Origin: CAYFNF01 sp964344485
GTDB lineage: Bacteria > Patescibacteriota > Patescibacteriia > UBA9570 > XYC2-FULL-38-9
DNA length: 64,000 nt
Assembly (NCBI GenBank): GCA_964344485.1
Contig: CAYFNF010000006.1
Span: 1 to 64,000 of the forward strand
Direction of reading: 5' to 3'
Shown here: positions 51,701 to 61,399 of the stretch, piece after piece
Numbering within the stretch: position 1 is the stretch's first letter
Layout: each line of letters starts with the position of its first letter
Position numbers and translations under genes: made by a program
Notes under the pieces: model-generated
Told to the model about the DNA's origin: nothing
Seen by the model: only the letters and a program-made list of their open reading frames with translations
Database searches by the model: none

Positions 51701-54700
51701 CAGTTACTTCTGTTACAAACATGACCCGACCCCGAGGATCCATCAACATTCTGCTACTGACTGCATGGGCAACATCTCGAATGCCGGTTTCTTGCTGCAA
51801 TCGAGCTGCAAATCGTTCTGGTGCAGGCTCCATAAAACGCGACATCTCAATCAACTGCTCATAGGTTACTGTCAGGTCACGAGTAACTACTGCGCCGGTT
51901 GCATCTTCCACCTCAATAATCGCGATTTGTTGGTCATCGTTGAATCGCGTGATACGAGCGACTGCACCGTTTGCCAACCCTTCACCCTCAGCGGCTGCGA
52001 CATCCGGGCCACTCCACTGAAAGCGAATTACATGCGTCTGATCCTCTGACTCACGATCAAGACGGAACATCTCTGTTGGAAGACCAAGCGAAATCAACAG
52101 ATGTTCACCGTGTACGGTTTCTCCACCCGTCAATTGTTCATAGTACTGTTCTGGTGTCAGAAGCGTCTCACCACGCGCAGCTTCTTCTTCTGGTGTACCG
52201 ATACTGACGACGCGACGTTCAAATCTGCTTAATGGCGGACCGTTGCGTAAAAACTCTGCAAACGCTGACGCAGTCATGTTTTGTAGTACGGTATTTAATG
52301 TCGCTTCACCGACCTCAACTTCATCTGCAACATTACCTTGTGCGTCTACAGCGCCACGATACCAGAAGGATATTACTGGCTCTGTTCCTACGCCGGTTTC
52401 TCCTGGATAATGAGCACGCTGCACCATCACCTCTACTCCATCGACTAACGCCCATGCATCAGTTCCGTCCGCTGCTGGAATACGTCCGATCTCTCTTGCC
52501 GCTCCTGCACCGTGATAGGTCAATACTTGTCCAGGATAGATCGGTGGGTTAATTCCAAACTCAGCAGAGACGCGATCTAATGTTTCATATGCATCTTCTC
52601 CGCACTCAGGTGGACTTTCAGTGACTTGTAATACTTGAGGGTCCCCGATGTGTAACTCTCTCCACAATGGACGATCTATCCACACTAACTCTCCGTTAAT
52701 TACTAGTGCTAATTCTTCTCCACCTCCTGGGATATGTCGCACTTCAAACACTGTTGGTACTGGGTCAAATCCTGTACGTCCAAGTCGAGCTGCCAATGCA
52801 TCTGCATCTCGCACCTCTCCAATTGCTCCACTACGCATCTCAACAAAATTTCGTTCACGTTCTAAGCGCTCAGCCTCTGCTTCATCTGCAGCAGCTGTCG
52901 CTGAACGTTCAGCTTCATCTAGCGCTTCGAGAGTGTCTTGTACTCGTTGTCGTAGATCTTGAAAATGATCAGAATCTTCGTTTCCTACTACTGGAACTCG
53001 TTCATCAAACTCTGACCCTTGCACTTGAACTCGCATCACTACTTCAGTTGCGTCAGGGTCGATAAACCGTGTATGTGTTAGTAGTACTCGTTCATCATCA
53101 GGCAGGCCAAGGTGCTCGCCAAATCGCTGCATGACATAGTCATCAATGCGTTCTACTACAGTTCCACCGTGTCGTTCTAGTGCTCGTCGCAGCATTCCTC
53201 TACCAAGAGAAAAACGGTCGTCTGAACGCCGATACAACACTAAGTCTTCCATGGAAAGATCCGCACCAGTGAATTGAGCTACTAACCGCTCATGTTCAGC
53301 AGACATGCTCTCAATTAAGATAATACCGTCACGAATCAAACGAACGAACTCTTCCATAGTACACTGATACGACAGCTGATCTAATGCCGGAGCAATATCC
53401 GCATCTGATACACCACCTTCCTGGCTCTCAAATGCTCTAGCGAGCTCTCCCTGCTTTCTGCGACGCAATCCTCGCGTATGATCTGTATCAAATAGTACAA
53501 TGCCTTCTTCATCTACACGAAGATCATGAATTGCATCACCCGGACGGAGGTTCACAAAACTACGCCGAATCTCTGGGTCTCCGTCTGGCCCAGTGACTTC
53601 ATATGTTCTTTCAATAGTAAATTCAGTAAATGTGCCTGCGTCACGATCCCTCTCTGTCGCAGTGGCCCCGCGGATCATGAACGTCGGATGCAGCTCAGAG
53701 AAATCATCTCGAGCACGGAAGCTAGCGTCTGAACGAAGATGTTCGATATTCTCTAAATGCTCTCTGCCCTCAGGGTTCAGTGCACGTAACTGATCAAGTA
53801 GTTGTCTAAAGTTCTCACCGCGAATGCCCTCACGTGCGGATTCTGCAGCATCTGGCTGTTCTTCCTCTAAATTAAATAGGGCGGTCATAATACGATCTAT
53901 TGAAGGATCGTCCGGGAACTGACTTAAATACTCATTAAAACCATCGATACGTTCTTGTTCTGCATCAATCTGTGCTTGTAATTCATCGATACGAGCACGT
54001 AGTCTTTTTTCTTCTTCAGATGGCTCAGCTTCTCTGCGTACTTTAATTCGCTGATGAGATTCTCGCTGTAATGCTGGATACAACCGTTTCGAAATCTGCT
54101 GTTGCATCTCTTCAATTCTGCGCTCTATCTCTGTTCGAATTTGGATCCCTTCAACAGCTCGCTCTCGTTCTTGCTCCACTTCCTGCGCTGCTTCTTCTAG
54201 AGCAGTACGGCGCTCAGCAGGAACATCATGAAACATTACTGGTGCTTCAATATCATCAGGCAGTGCTGCCTCTAATACTGGAAGGTCCGATTCCATAGCT
54301 TGCACAAGGTCACGCAACTGATTCACGCGCGCAACTCCATCTTCCACTGAGAGTCGTCGTGCAGCATCAGTAGCATGCAGAGAGTGATTAATCTCGGACA
54401 GCACTGTCCACGCACTCGCAAAGCGCTGTCGAAAACGGGTACGTACGTCTTCAGGTACTGCGTGTCGATATGTTCCTGCTCCTGTCTCGCCTTGAGGAAT
54501 GCGGTCATTCACTGCGCGAATCACTGATCTCCATCGAGCTAATGCATATGAAAAACGTTCAAACTCTTGGTAACATAATTGTTCCCATTCTAATATTCCT
54601 TGATACTCTAATCCTCCTTCTTCTGCGCGTGTGATACGCACTGGTGCAGTAATTTTTCCATCTGCTCCTGGTGTTGGTTCCCAACCTAATGTGGATTCTA

Positions 54701-55970
54701 CAGATACTCGTCGTCCGTCACTCGCAACAGTTCGAAAGCGTCTTGGCTGGTCTGCACCTTCTGATGGATCTGGAGGTATAACATCTAATTCTAAATCAGG
54801 GACTGCATCAACTTCGTATGCTAACGGTGCACGTCGAACGCGTGCTTCTGCGCTCCTACGTGCTCGTGCCTCTCGCCACGCTGCAAGGGCTTCTGCAGTA
54901 ACCGCAGCTGGAACGCCAGTATACACTACTCGCTCGCCGCCCCCTCTTCGCTTGCTTGTGCGTGCAGAGATAATACGCATGCCAACGTCATCTCCAGTTA
55001 AATCAATGCCCTCTACATCTAAATCCGATGGAATGTTTATTCTATGGCCTTCTGGTGTAACTGCCACTCGCTGATCGTCAGGTTGGTCAACTATGGTACA
55101 TGGATACGGTTCGTCGCGCTCTTGTTCTAGTGCATCAAGAGTATGATTGATATTCGGAACAATATCTGGCTTACCTCTGCTGCTTTCAGTGCCGCCTCCG
55201 CCCTCTGTACCGCTGCTTGCACTTGCATCACCACCTTCAGCTTCACCGCTGCCTGCTCCACCTCCTGATCCAGCGCTTCCTGATGCTCCACCTGCTCCAC
55301 CTCCTGAAGAAGATGTTGATTTTGCGCCTCCACCTTTTCCAGAACGCGCTGCTACTACTGCTGCTTCAAACGCCTCTTTTGTATCTGGCGGCACTCCAGT
55401 GTATGATTTTGGTCTTCCGTCCTTTGCTCTATTAACACGAACGACTTCAATAGTGGTATTCGCTCTATCTAACGCATCTAAATCAACTCCAATAGTTGGT
55501 AGTAATACAATTTGACCGTCCGGTGCTTGAACTGCAAGACGCGTCCCCCATTCAATTACCGGGCCACTGATTGTAAGGCCGGTTGCTAATTCTGGCAGTC
55601 CTGGATTTGGATTGTCTGGTTTTCTTGGTGCTGAGCGGTCTGGCCGTCTTCCACCTCGTCCATCGCCACCGCGTCCACCGCCTTTTCTGCTTCCACCGCC
55701 TCCACGTCCGCCACCTCCAGCTCCTTTTCTAGATCGGCCTCTTCTTTTATCGTCTTCTCCAGCAGGTCGGCCTCCACCGCGGCCACCACGACCGCCACGT
55801 CCGCCACCTCCACCTTTTCGGCTTCCACCGCTGCCTGAACGGCTCTTTGGTCGTCCGCCGCCTGTGCGTTCTCCAGCAGGTCGGCTTCCACCGCGGCCAC
55901 CACGACCGCCACGTCCGCCTTTTCTGCGGCCACCACGTCCGCCGCCGCCTCTTTTTCCACCTTCTGTCAT
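48705..55970 (-). CDS. Giant modular protein with RGG-like N-terminus (2421 aa)
   Basis: I do not recognise a family for this 2421-residue protein. Its first ~125 residues are almost entirely Gly, Arg, Lys and Ser in RGG-like runs. Three related ~90-residue beta-type modules follow (about residues 125-440; each ends near YTGVP or YQGIL). Next comes a coiled-coil region (about 590-690), then many beta-rich modules of 100-170 residues that share motifs ending in EFLxxxxxG. Two Pro/Gly/Ala-rich linkers interrupt them at about 1580-1670 and 1840-1930. No signal peptide or membrane helix is visible, so it is probably cytoplasmic. It is last in a three-gene operon. Confidence 0.8.
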   Translation of the reverse strand: MTEGGKRGGGGRGGRRKGGRGGRGGRGGSRPAGERTGGGRPKSRSGSGGSRKGGGGGRGGRGGRGGGRPAGEDDKRRGRSRKGAGGGGRGGGGSRKGGGRGGDGRGGRRPDRSAPRKPDNPNPGLPELATGLTISGPVIEWGTRLAVQAPDGQIVLLPTIGVDLDALDRANTTIEVVRVNRAKDGRPKSYTGVPPDTKEAFEAAVVAARSGKGGGAKSTSSSGGGAGGASGSAGSGGGAGSGEAEGGDASASSGTEGGGGTESSRGKPDIVPNINHTLDALEQERDEPYPCTIVDQPDDQRVAVTPEGHRINIPSDLDVEGIDLTGDDVGMRIISARTSKRRGGGERVVYTGVPAAVTAEALAAWREARARRSAEARVRRAPLAYEVDAVPDLELDVIPPDPSEGADQPRRFRTVASDGRRVSVESTLGWEPTPGADGKITAPVRITRAEEGGLEYQGILEWEQLCYQEFERFSYALARWRSVIRAVNDRIPQGETGAGTYRHAVPEDVRTRFRQRFASAWTVLSEINHSLHATDAARRLSVEDGVARVNQLRDLVQAMESDLPVLEAALPDDIEAPVMFHDVPAERRTALEEAAQEVEQERERAVEGIQIRTEIERRIEEMQQQISKRLYPALQRESHQRIKVRREAEPSEEEKRLRARIDELQAQIDAEQERIDGFNEYLSQFPDDPSIDRIMTALFNLEEEQPDAAESAREGIRGENFRQLLDQLRALNPEGREHLENIEHLRSDASFRARDDFSELHPTFMIRGATATERDRDAGTFTEFTIERTYEVTGPDGDPEIRRSFVNLRPGDAIHDLRVDEEGIVLFDTDHTRGLRRRKQGELARAFESQEGGVSDADIAPALDQLSYQCTMEEFVRLIRDGIILIESMSAEHERLVAQFTGADLSMEDLVLYRRSDDRFSLGRGMLRRALERHGGTVVERIDDYVMQRFGEHLGLPDDERVLLTHTRFIDPDATEVVMRVQVQGSEFDERVPVVGNEDSDHFQDLRQRVQDTLEALDEAERSATAAADEAEAERLERERNFVEMRSGAIGEVRDADALAARLGRTGFDPVPTVFEVRHIPGGGEELALVINGELVWIDRPLWRELHIGDPQVLQVTESPPECGEDAYETLDRVSAEFGINPPIYPGQVLTYHGAGAAREIGRIPAADGTDAWALVDGVEVMVQRAHYPGETGVGTEPVISFWYRGAVDAQGNVADEVEVGEATLNTVLQNMTASAFAEFLRNGPPLSRFERRVVSIGTPEEEAARGETLLTPEQYYEQLTGGETVHGEHLLISLGLPTEMFRLDRESEDQTHVIRFQWSGPDVAAAEGEGLANGAVARITRFNDDQQIAIIEVEDATGAVVTRDLTVTYEQLIEMSRFMEPAPERFAARLQQETGIRDVAHAVSSRMLMDPRGRVMFVTEVTGTSITYYTRADMNQRDPDTGETRRHTLSTEQFFAQFGTEEGQMRLNPGRRAWIDDREQAAAAVSEFGISPERLKTPRQRFYEILNGSIDGSPVYLGIPNPEQSLRSGDFVRRRQVDGGTHEERVIFMVEDRGTHDVRLTYTVQGVDGAHHCSFNRFLHGLGSGEFIYRPLGFGPGGAGPGGAPPPPGPDAGGRRSPRGGARGRTGAGPRPDADGAPPPAGEAGAGPARPDAGAGTPMDYGDRYEAPPADEVEDAPEPVPEFTPIEGRDIAGFINVMPGEELEQKLEQFFADLRRRFNESAARTVKMFGGSAVERSLQTLRRRILTFVRRRNSHHRVYMSHRVNQGSEVVDARFNNILREEIALVAEIERELSRFEHHVGSTGAASAFRATYYQATEPNDAGQGAWMARMDRILEEYESVLEAIRALPTGQYQRRAPRGPAAPPPGPEGPPPGPGAGPRRPDADSAGPPPRPSASPAPEPGTDRGGARRGPARREAVRVEEYGLTWSQTGFTQEWADTLTGNAATYYDQLESIGVTFEHFAHGLEVPAQGLRAEAQLIDMTPPGLVALTIISTADRRSQTDYVTIEEFLGQTASLINPDQRAQGLQVRDERFGVAWRGLLTRDVRAETGAIGEMTGLQLADYNRGLVTLDGERIYVDSIPESSDVFVQIGRNQTRMSAEQLVDFIGQREFVSARIHEACQNFDLDLQGQFGLMEGIQNAFTLDGENLEITPTYSLSNVSTDSSGLPDISAAEPNVRVRTAGLDQNVSLTAVRIAIRQGRIVPRDEVTHHAPEDMAEFTDAWAGTLPEEARALLEDLRIGQPGAPDDEGRPRMRNQIRLRDLETQMFDPLYARRLRYEWHPEDQTITVTGGRDVERLPIVEFLRRVQEGRGIVPAWQMNNFENLLFAFRDLGLLQPNEVGRQESTGADGRSGSRSPVDEGPLRDGLIFTDGNIPIQIERRPENPYHVVIIDGNSGARNVYTVNGLIDLARRGRIARRAEA

Positions 55971-55982
55971 ATATTTATATTA

Positions 55983-58298
55983 TTACATTACTTGTTGAAA
56001 TTGATGTTCTTCAACATACGATTCCAGCTGATCTAGCTGAACTACTAATGAGAACAACGGTCGTCCGTCTGGTCCCATGACTTGGCCAGCATACCGGCCG
56101 TCTTCTAACTGCGCATCTATGACTAACGCTCTTCCAGTAGCGTCTTCAAAACGCGCGTCTACGTGTGTACCGAGGTCGAAGTCTGTTCCAATAGCTTCGG
56201 CGTCTGGTACAATTCCTTGATATAAATCTTGCATAATATCAAATGCTTGTTGATGATCTTGATGAAATAGTGCTAATTCTTGCAACCGTCCGTCTAAATC
56301 TTGATTCCCGAGCATCTGCTCAATTGATGAGCTGACAATATACGCTTTCGCCATCACTGTTTGAAAATAACCAACCATGACTACAGTTTCTTCTGCTGGG
56401 TCCAGATTAAACATTCCATCCCTAATGTCTTGTAGTAACTGCGGAATTCCAACAGCTGCTTGTTGTACCTCGTTATCATTAACTGCTTCACGATTTGCTA
56501 CGCGCACGAGAAACGTCTCCAATCGCTGATCTAGTCGCCGTATTCGATGCACAAGTGCAGCACCACGGGATGTGGCGTCCTGTGAACGATAACGCTCTAT
56601 ATACGCATCTCGCCCGATCTCTCGAGCACGGTGACACATCGCATGATACGCAACCAAACTCGAACATTCATACCGTGCTGCATTCAGTGTACCGACGGCT
56701 TTTTCCACAAAGAATGGATTTTCATCTCCCTGCGCAATCANNNNNNNNNNCTCTCGTGCTCTTTCAACCCCGTCATATGCAGCGCTCAAATCTGCTTGAA
56801 TGGTATCAAAATCTGGTGGTGCAGATGCGCCAGTCTCAAAAATATCTTGTAGTTGCGCAGACCTTCTACGAGCAACTTCTATTGCTGGCGCAGTAACAGC
56901 AACGACTTCATGAATATCATCTTCTACGTCTTCATAATTCATTAGAACACATGTAGGTTCAGCGCGAACAAAAGCGTTCATCGGAACGTTCACTGTCTCT
57001 CCGGCAGTGGTTGTTCCCTCTGCGTCTAATGCTACCGCTGCAATATACCCTTCAAGAGGCGCTGGATCTGGTTCATCAACTAAACGAAAACGTATGCGCT
57101 TGGCTGTATCGTAAAAGTATCGTTGTCCATCAGCGTACCGTGACCATCGTCTATGTAACGCTGCCCACTCAGCACGCATCTCTTCTGGCTCCATTACACG
57201 TTCTTCTGGATCTGGAAGTCGTGCATCTAGTGGTACTGGATCACGATCTATAAAAGTATCGGTTTCGATTGGTCCACCATCGCCATCATCATCCGCGTCA
57301 AGATCAAGTTCGTCTAAATCCGCATATGGGTCACCAAGGTCAAAACCTCCTGGAACATCCCACTCTCCTCGTCCATCAGGAATTCTTGTGTCGTCATCTA
57401 GAAGTACAAAAGGTTCACCATCTGCATCTGTTGTAAAATCATCCATCCAATCCGTAGCTCCAGCTGGTACTGGCTCTTCTATCGTTGGTTCACCATCTTC
57501 ATCGTCTGTCGGCGGCCCTTCAATCCAATCTGCTCCGGGGGAACGTGGGCCGTCATCTTCGAGTACTGGAAGAGGCTCACTATCATGTCCAGGCGGTGGT
57601 CCAACTCGTGAGCGTTCGGAACGTGGAGCACTCTCATCTACAGTTGGACGTAAATCCTCAATCCAAGAAGCAACCCCCATACGCCTCCAACTTGCGTAGT
57701 AATCTTCATCCATTCGCAAGAAAAACTGATACGATCGACGGACTGCTTCTCTGAGAAGATGCTCATCTCCAGAAGCTACTAATTGTTCCTGAACTTGTGG
57801 AAATACTGCTTGATCGGTATCCGAAATTGGTGGTGAATATAAATACCCGGGATTCCTTCGGCACTGTTGAACTACATGACGAATGTGCTCTTGCAATACC
57901 TCTTCTGGTGGTATTCGGATATCATCTAGCACCGAACTGTAGCCAGCCCTGTCCCAGCCGTTATAAAGATCTCTTGCTGACTCCCGTATCTGAGCGAGAT
58001 ACGTTTCACGAATTTTCTCTCGCAACCTTGCCTGCTCCTCTCTGCTCAAAGATGCGCAATATAAACGAAATGCTTCTTGAGAAGCTGCTCTATATGGCGG
58101 CAGAATCATGCCAATACCAGTAGCTGCTAATTCTATTAAATCGTCTAAATCTTGTCGGACTCGTGCATCCAATCTCGCACGATCAATTGGTACATCATGC
58201 TCATCTATACCAACAATAGGCGGACCTGAATCATGCCCTGGTGGTTGAACTGGATCTGGTGGCCTTCGCCCTCCTGGTGGTTCTGGTCTATCTGACAT
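55983..58298 (-). CDS. Large hypothetical protein, paralogous N-terminus with the 58300 protein
   Basis: The 771-residue protein starts MSDRPEPPGG. Its first ~220 residues match the next gene's product: HDSGPPIVGIDEHDVPID and GVASWIEDLR here, HDAGPPHVGIDGLDVPID and GVGDWIEDLR there. After a very acidic Asp/Pro linker (about 230-370) comes a mostly helical C-terminal part with an SH3-like end. Ten N at 56741-56750 interrupt the frame, so the sequence around residue 517 is unknown. It lies 12 bases before the giant gene, and one base after the upstream stop. No function is assigned. Confidence 0.78.
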   Translation of the reverse strand: MSDRPEPPGGRRPPDPVQPPGHDSGPPIVGIDEHDVPIDRARLDARVRQDLDDLIELAATGIGMILPPYRAASQEAFRLYCASLSREEQARLREKIRETYLAQIRESARDLYNGWDRAGYSSVLDDIRIPPEEVLQEHIRHVVQQCRRNPGYLYSPPISDTDQAVFPQVQEQLVASGDEHLLREAVRRSYQFFLRMDEDYYASWRRMGVASWIEDLRPTVDESAPRSERSRVGPPPGHDSEPLPVLEDDGPRSPGADWIEGPPTDDEDGEPTIEEPVPAGATDWMDDFTTDADGEPFVLLDDDTRIPDGRGEWDVPGGFDLGDPYADLDELDLDADDDGDGGPIETDTFIDRDPVPLDARLPDPEERVMEPEEMRAEWAALHRRWSRYADGQRYFYDTAKRIRFRLVDEPDPAPLEGYIAAVALDAEGTTTAGETVNVPMNAFVRAEPTCVLMNYEDVEDDIHEVVAVTAPAIEVARRRSAQLQDIFETGASAPPDFDTIQADLSAAYDGVERAREXXXXIAQGDENPFFVEKAVGTLNAARYECSSLVAYHAMCHRAREIGRDAYIERYRSQDATSRGAALVHRIRRLDQRLETFLVRVANREAVNDNEVQQAAVGIPQLLQDIRDGMFNLDPAEETVVMVGYFQTVMAKAYIVSSSIEQMLGNQDLDGRLQELALFHQDHQQAFDIMQDLYQGIVPDAEAIGTDFDLGTHVDARFEDATGRALVIDAQLEDGRYAGQVMGPDGRPLFSLVVQLDQLESYVEEHQFQQVM
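56741..56750. other. Assembly gap (10 N)
   Basis: Ten N inside the 771-residue protein gene. The frame is open on both sides. Confidence 0.95.
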
Positions 58299-58299
58299 A

Positions 58300-60063
58300 T
58301 TATTGTTCGTCTGAATGCTTAATTAGCAATAACTGATCTTGAATCATCTTTCGATGTAGTGCATCAGTACAACTAGGCAATGCTGCTTGAAGGTCCTGTT
58401 CATACTGCACATGCTCCATGCCGCCAGATTGAAGCAAGCCACCAATACCTATATTGGCTGCTTGTGAAACACCGATTGAATCTACGGACCATGCTCCTGA
58501 TTCTTGCATACGCGGCATAAGCGCTCTGTCAAACTGGTTAATAACTGGTCGAAGCTCTTCTCGCATCGCCTGCATACCGTATGCTTGGTCTAGAGCTCGC
58601 AAACACTCTATACTCCTATCCACTTGAGCGTTGCCTTGACCATAATACATCTCTACTGCTTCTGGACATTGAAAATATGCAGCGCATAGATCGTGCCAAT
58701 ACGAATGACCACTCTCTCTATCTGCTGATAGTCCATGACTCTCAATAGCCGCATATAAACGTTGCTGTATTGCATGTAATAATTCATGAATCATGGCTCC
58801 GGCAACACGATAGACATTCATCATCCTGACGAACGTATCATGATAGACTTCGCCTGACTCAGAATCTGTTCGTTCAAGAGAAGAGCCGAAGTCTCCTCGG
58901 TTCACATACACTAAGTCGTCTGACCGGTGCGCCGAATATGTATTTGCAAACGCAAAAACTGTTTTCGTATTAAATCGATCGCATAATGGACCAAATGCTC
59001 GCAGTACGGTATCAGCTGCACGTAGCATATATTGACTGTACTCAGGCCCTTCATCAAAAGTACTTGTCACCTCATGTAATCGAGCCATTGTCGGGATACG
59101 CATTAGAACTAATGAATCTCCGTAGTGAACAGCCTCTTCTGATGGATATTTGTCTGGATCAAAGAAGTCTGCGCATTGCAATTCGACTCCTCCCTCAGTT
59201 TTACCTTCATGATACTCTCGTAGCTCGTGAAGCTCTATAGGGGTATACGTTAAAAAACCAGGATGTACACCTGCGCGTATTTGCTCAATGGTTGTTCTCA
59301 CACCCTGAACCGCATCAGCAACTGCCTCACTACGAATAGCTTCTAACCTATCTCGATAAGGAACTTCAACGTGAGTTGCAGGGTCAAATGGTACAGCGCC
59401 GCTTTCTTCACTAACTGATCGTAAATCTTCAATCCAATCTCCAACGCCTACATCTTGCCAAAAAGAATGATAATCCAATCCTTCAGCAAGCCCAGCACTA
59501 TATCCTCGTCGAACAGCATCACGCAATAAACCTTCCTCTCCGGTGTCAGCTAATCGATCGCGAATCATTTGAAATGCATCTGCGCTCGCAGCTAGCACTG
59601 GCGCTTCGATATGCGCCATAGGATTCGCACGGATTTTTTGTACTTGATGAGCAATATACCGCTCTTGCATCTGTTCTGAAGGGACACGAATATCTGTTAG
59701 CAAACCTGCACAACCAGCCTGCTCCCAATTAGGATATACATCACGACAATGTTCATCTATTTCCCACAAATAACCATCTTGCATGAGTAATCTTATACAT
59801 TCTTGCATTCTGCTATCTCTAGAAGTATAAAACAAACGAAAGCCTTCTCTTGAAGCATCATCATCAGATGGAGGGTTTATAACTCCCATTCTTGTCTGTG
59901 CATCAAACTCTGAAATGGCATCACGAACTGGTGCTGGCAATGCATCATAGTCAATTGGTACATCAAGCCCGTCAATACCAACATGAGGCGGTCCTGCGTC
60001 ATGCTCCGCTACCTGTACTGGGTCTGACCTTCTTCGGCCTCTATTTCCTGGTCCATCACTCAT
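58300..60063 (-). CDS. Putative zinc metalloprotease with HELLH motif
   Basis: This 587-residue protein is the first gene of the giant-protein operon. Its N-terminal ~230 residues are paralogous to the 55983 protein. The C-terminal half contains GAMIHELLHAIQQ, a zincin HExxH motif, followed by a Glu- and His-containing helix (SGHSYWHDLCAAYF) that could supply the third ligand. It has no signal peptide. A protease acting on or with the two large partners is a reasonable inference; the substrate is unknown. The region upstream (60064-60317) has no gene, only AT-rich sequence and the tRNA promoter region. Confidence 0.7.
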   Translation of the reverse strand: MSDGPGNRGRRRSDPVQVAEHDAGPPHVGIDGLDVPIDYDALPAPVRDAISEFDAQTRMGVINPPSDDDASREGFRLFYTSRDSRMQECIRLLMQDGYLWEIDEHCRDVYPNWEQAGCAGLLTDIRVPSEQMQERYIAHQVQKIRANPMAHIEAPVLAASADAFQMIRDRLADTGEEGLLRDAVRRGYSAGLAEGLDYHSFWQDVGVGDWIEDLRSVSEESGAVPFDPATHVEVPYRDRLEAIRSEAVADAVQGVRTTIEQIRAGVHPGFLTYTPIELHELREYHEGKTEGGVELQCADFFDPDKYPSEEAVHYGDSLVLMRIPTMARLHEVTSTFDEGPEYSQYMLRAADTVLRAFGPLCDRFNTKTVFAFANTYSAHRSDDLVYVNRGDFGSSLERTDSESGEVYHDTFVRMMNVYRVAGAMIHELLHAIQQRLYAAIESHGLSADRESGHSYWHDLCAAYFQCPEAVEMYYGQGNAQVDRSIECLRALDQAYGMQAMREELRPVINQFDRALMPRMQESGAWSVDSIGVSQAANIGIGGLLQSGGMEHVQYEQDLQAALPSCTDALHRKMIQDQLLLIKHSDEQ

Positions 60064-60317
60064 AGAAACAAAGTGAATTACGTTATTAATTTTAACATAA
60101 ATTCATGCTTTTTTCAACTCGACCAACTCTCTCCATGCTTCATCGTGCTTTTCTGCGCACAACTTATGTAAAACAGTGCAGTATATAGGAAAAAAACGAA
60201 TTTGTCAAGTCTAGCCTAAACACATTGTTGCGCGCTGGGTGCTAACTCTAGACAATGAATAATAAATGTTGTACACTCTTCCCTGTTGTCTGCGATTGCA
60301 GTACAATATCAATTCCA

Positions 60318-60394
60318 GGGGGTGTAGCTCAGTTGGTTAGAGCGTCTGCCTGTCACGCAGAAGGCCGCGGGTTCAAGTCCCGTCACTCCCGCCA
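60318..60394 (+). tRNA. tRNA-Asp (GTC)
   Basis: The 77-base cloverleaf has a 7-bp acceptor (GGGGGTG with CACTCCC, one G-T), a D-arm with AGCTCAGTTGGTTAGAGC, anticodon stem TCTGC/GCAGA around CTGTCAC giving anticodon GTC, a T-arm GCGGGTTCAAGTCCCGT and an encoded CCA. A TACAAT box lies at 60302-60307. Confidence 0.96.
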
Positions 60395-60418
60395 GACGAG
60401 ATGATTTTGAACAAAACA

Positions 60419-60439
60419 ATACCGCTGAAAGAGCGGTAT
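60419..60439. terminator. Terminator after tRNA-Asp and the regulator gene
   Basis: ATACCGCT (60419-60426) pairs with AGCGGTAT (60432-60439) around GAAAG, with AT-rich flanks on both sides, between the convergent tRNA and the 60464 gene. Confidence 0.7.
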
Positions 60440-60463
60440 TTATTGTTGTTATAAAGCACCAAT

Positions 60464-61294
60464 CTATTTCTTCTTAAAACTCTTCAGGATATACGCCTTC
60501 ATCTCTGCAGCTTTTCTTGCATTCTGTTGCAGTACTAATTCTAAATCCTCGTGAGAATGTGTTATGGATATTAATTCAGATACATTCAACTCTTGTAGAT
60601 TCTTCGACTGTGTAAATAATGCGTCCAACCGTTCTGCTAGTTGTTTCGGATATCGCGCTTCAAGAATATAGTCTCCAATCACTCCGTAGCAATGCCCGAT
60701 CTCTTTTACGGAAGGTTTTGGATTCATTTGATAGTACATTTTCTTTCCTGAATAGAATTTACCGATCCACTCATCAAGAACAGTTGAGCCGTTCACTAAT
60801 GTATAGAAGCCTTTACATTGATCTACAATTTTATTTACAATCTTTATCTCTTCCCCCATATGCACTAAGTTGAACCATGCATGTGGAAAGTGCTGACAGA
60901 ACTGTTGCGACTTAATTGGATATTCATCTAGCTTCTCACTCAAAATATCGTTCCACAATTTATCTAATGCAGCTATGGATTCCACCTCAAAGACTTTCTT
61001 GGAATTCTTACCGACATCATAGGTTTGCGCTGGCTTGAAAAAATACGCACTTTTCAACTCCCTAACAAATTCATCCAACTCTAGTATGTATTCAGTGGCT
61101 AATTGATAGGACCGCCCTTTCTTCATCACCGCTCGTTTCTTTAAAAGAGTATTCAGTGCTTTGTGAATTGCTTGGGTAGTAAACAACTCTTTACTGCTCT
61201 TTTCTATTTCTAATTGCAGCTCATGAACTTGTAGCGGGTATTTCTTTGCTAATACTTGAATTACCAGCCATTTTACCCCTTTTTCTAGCTCCAT
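60464..61294 (-). CDS. Winged-helix transcriptional regulator
   Basis: The 276-residue protein has an N-terminal winged helix (about residues 8-70: a helix, FTTQAIHKALNTLLKKRAVMKKG, then a wing) and an uncharacterised effector or dimerisation domain. It is divergent from an aminotransferase gene, and an 8-bp inverted repeat lies between them, so it may regulate that gene and itself. The N-terminal Met is followed by an acidic helix. No exact family is recognised. Confidence 0.7.
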   Translation of the reverse strand: MELEKGVKWLVIQVLAKKYPLQVHELQLEIEKSSKELFTTQAIHKALNTLLKKRAVMKKGRSYQLATEYILELDEFVRELKSAYFFKPAQTYDVGKNSKKVFEVESIAALDKLWNDILSEKLDEYPIKSQQFCQHFPHAWFNLVHMGEEIKIVNKIVDQCKGFYTLVNGSTVLDEWIGKFYSGKKMYYQMNPKPSVKEIGHCYGVIGDYILEARYPKQLAERLDALFTQSKNLQELNVSELISITHSHEDLELVLQQNARKAAEMKAYILKSFKKK

Positions 61295-61311
61295 ATGATA
61301 TGTAAACTAAA

Positions 61312-61372
61312 TGTTTATATTTATTCTAATTATAAACATACCATTGACATATTGTCAATCCCCTGCTATCAT
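61312..61372 (+). promoter_or_regulatory. Operator-like repeat and promoter between divergent genes
   Basis: TGTTTATA (61312-61319) and TATAAACA (61331-61338) are perfect inverted copies 11 bases apart. TTGACA (61344-61349), a 17-base spacer and TATCAT (61367-61372) drive the aminotransferase gene. Confidence 0.65.
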
Positions 61373-61399
61373 ATGTTGTTAAGAAATAAATTCTTGATT

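Noticed and set aside
49000..56000. Many plus-strand open frames opposite the giant gene
   Set aside because: They are mirror frames of Gly/Arg/Pro-rich codons and have no start signals or protein-like content.
61295..61399. N-terminal extension of the aminotransferase
   Set aside because: It would include the operator-like repeat and the promoter.
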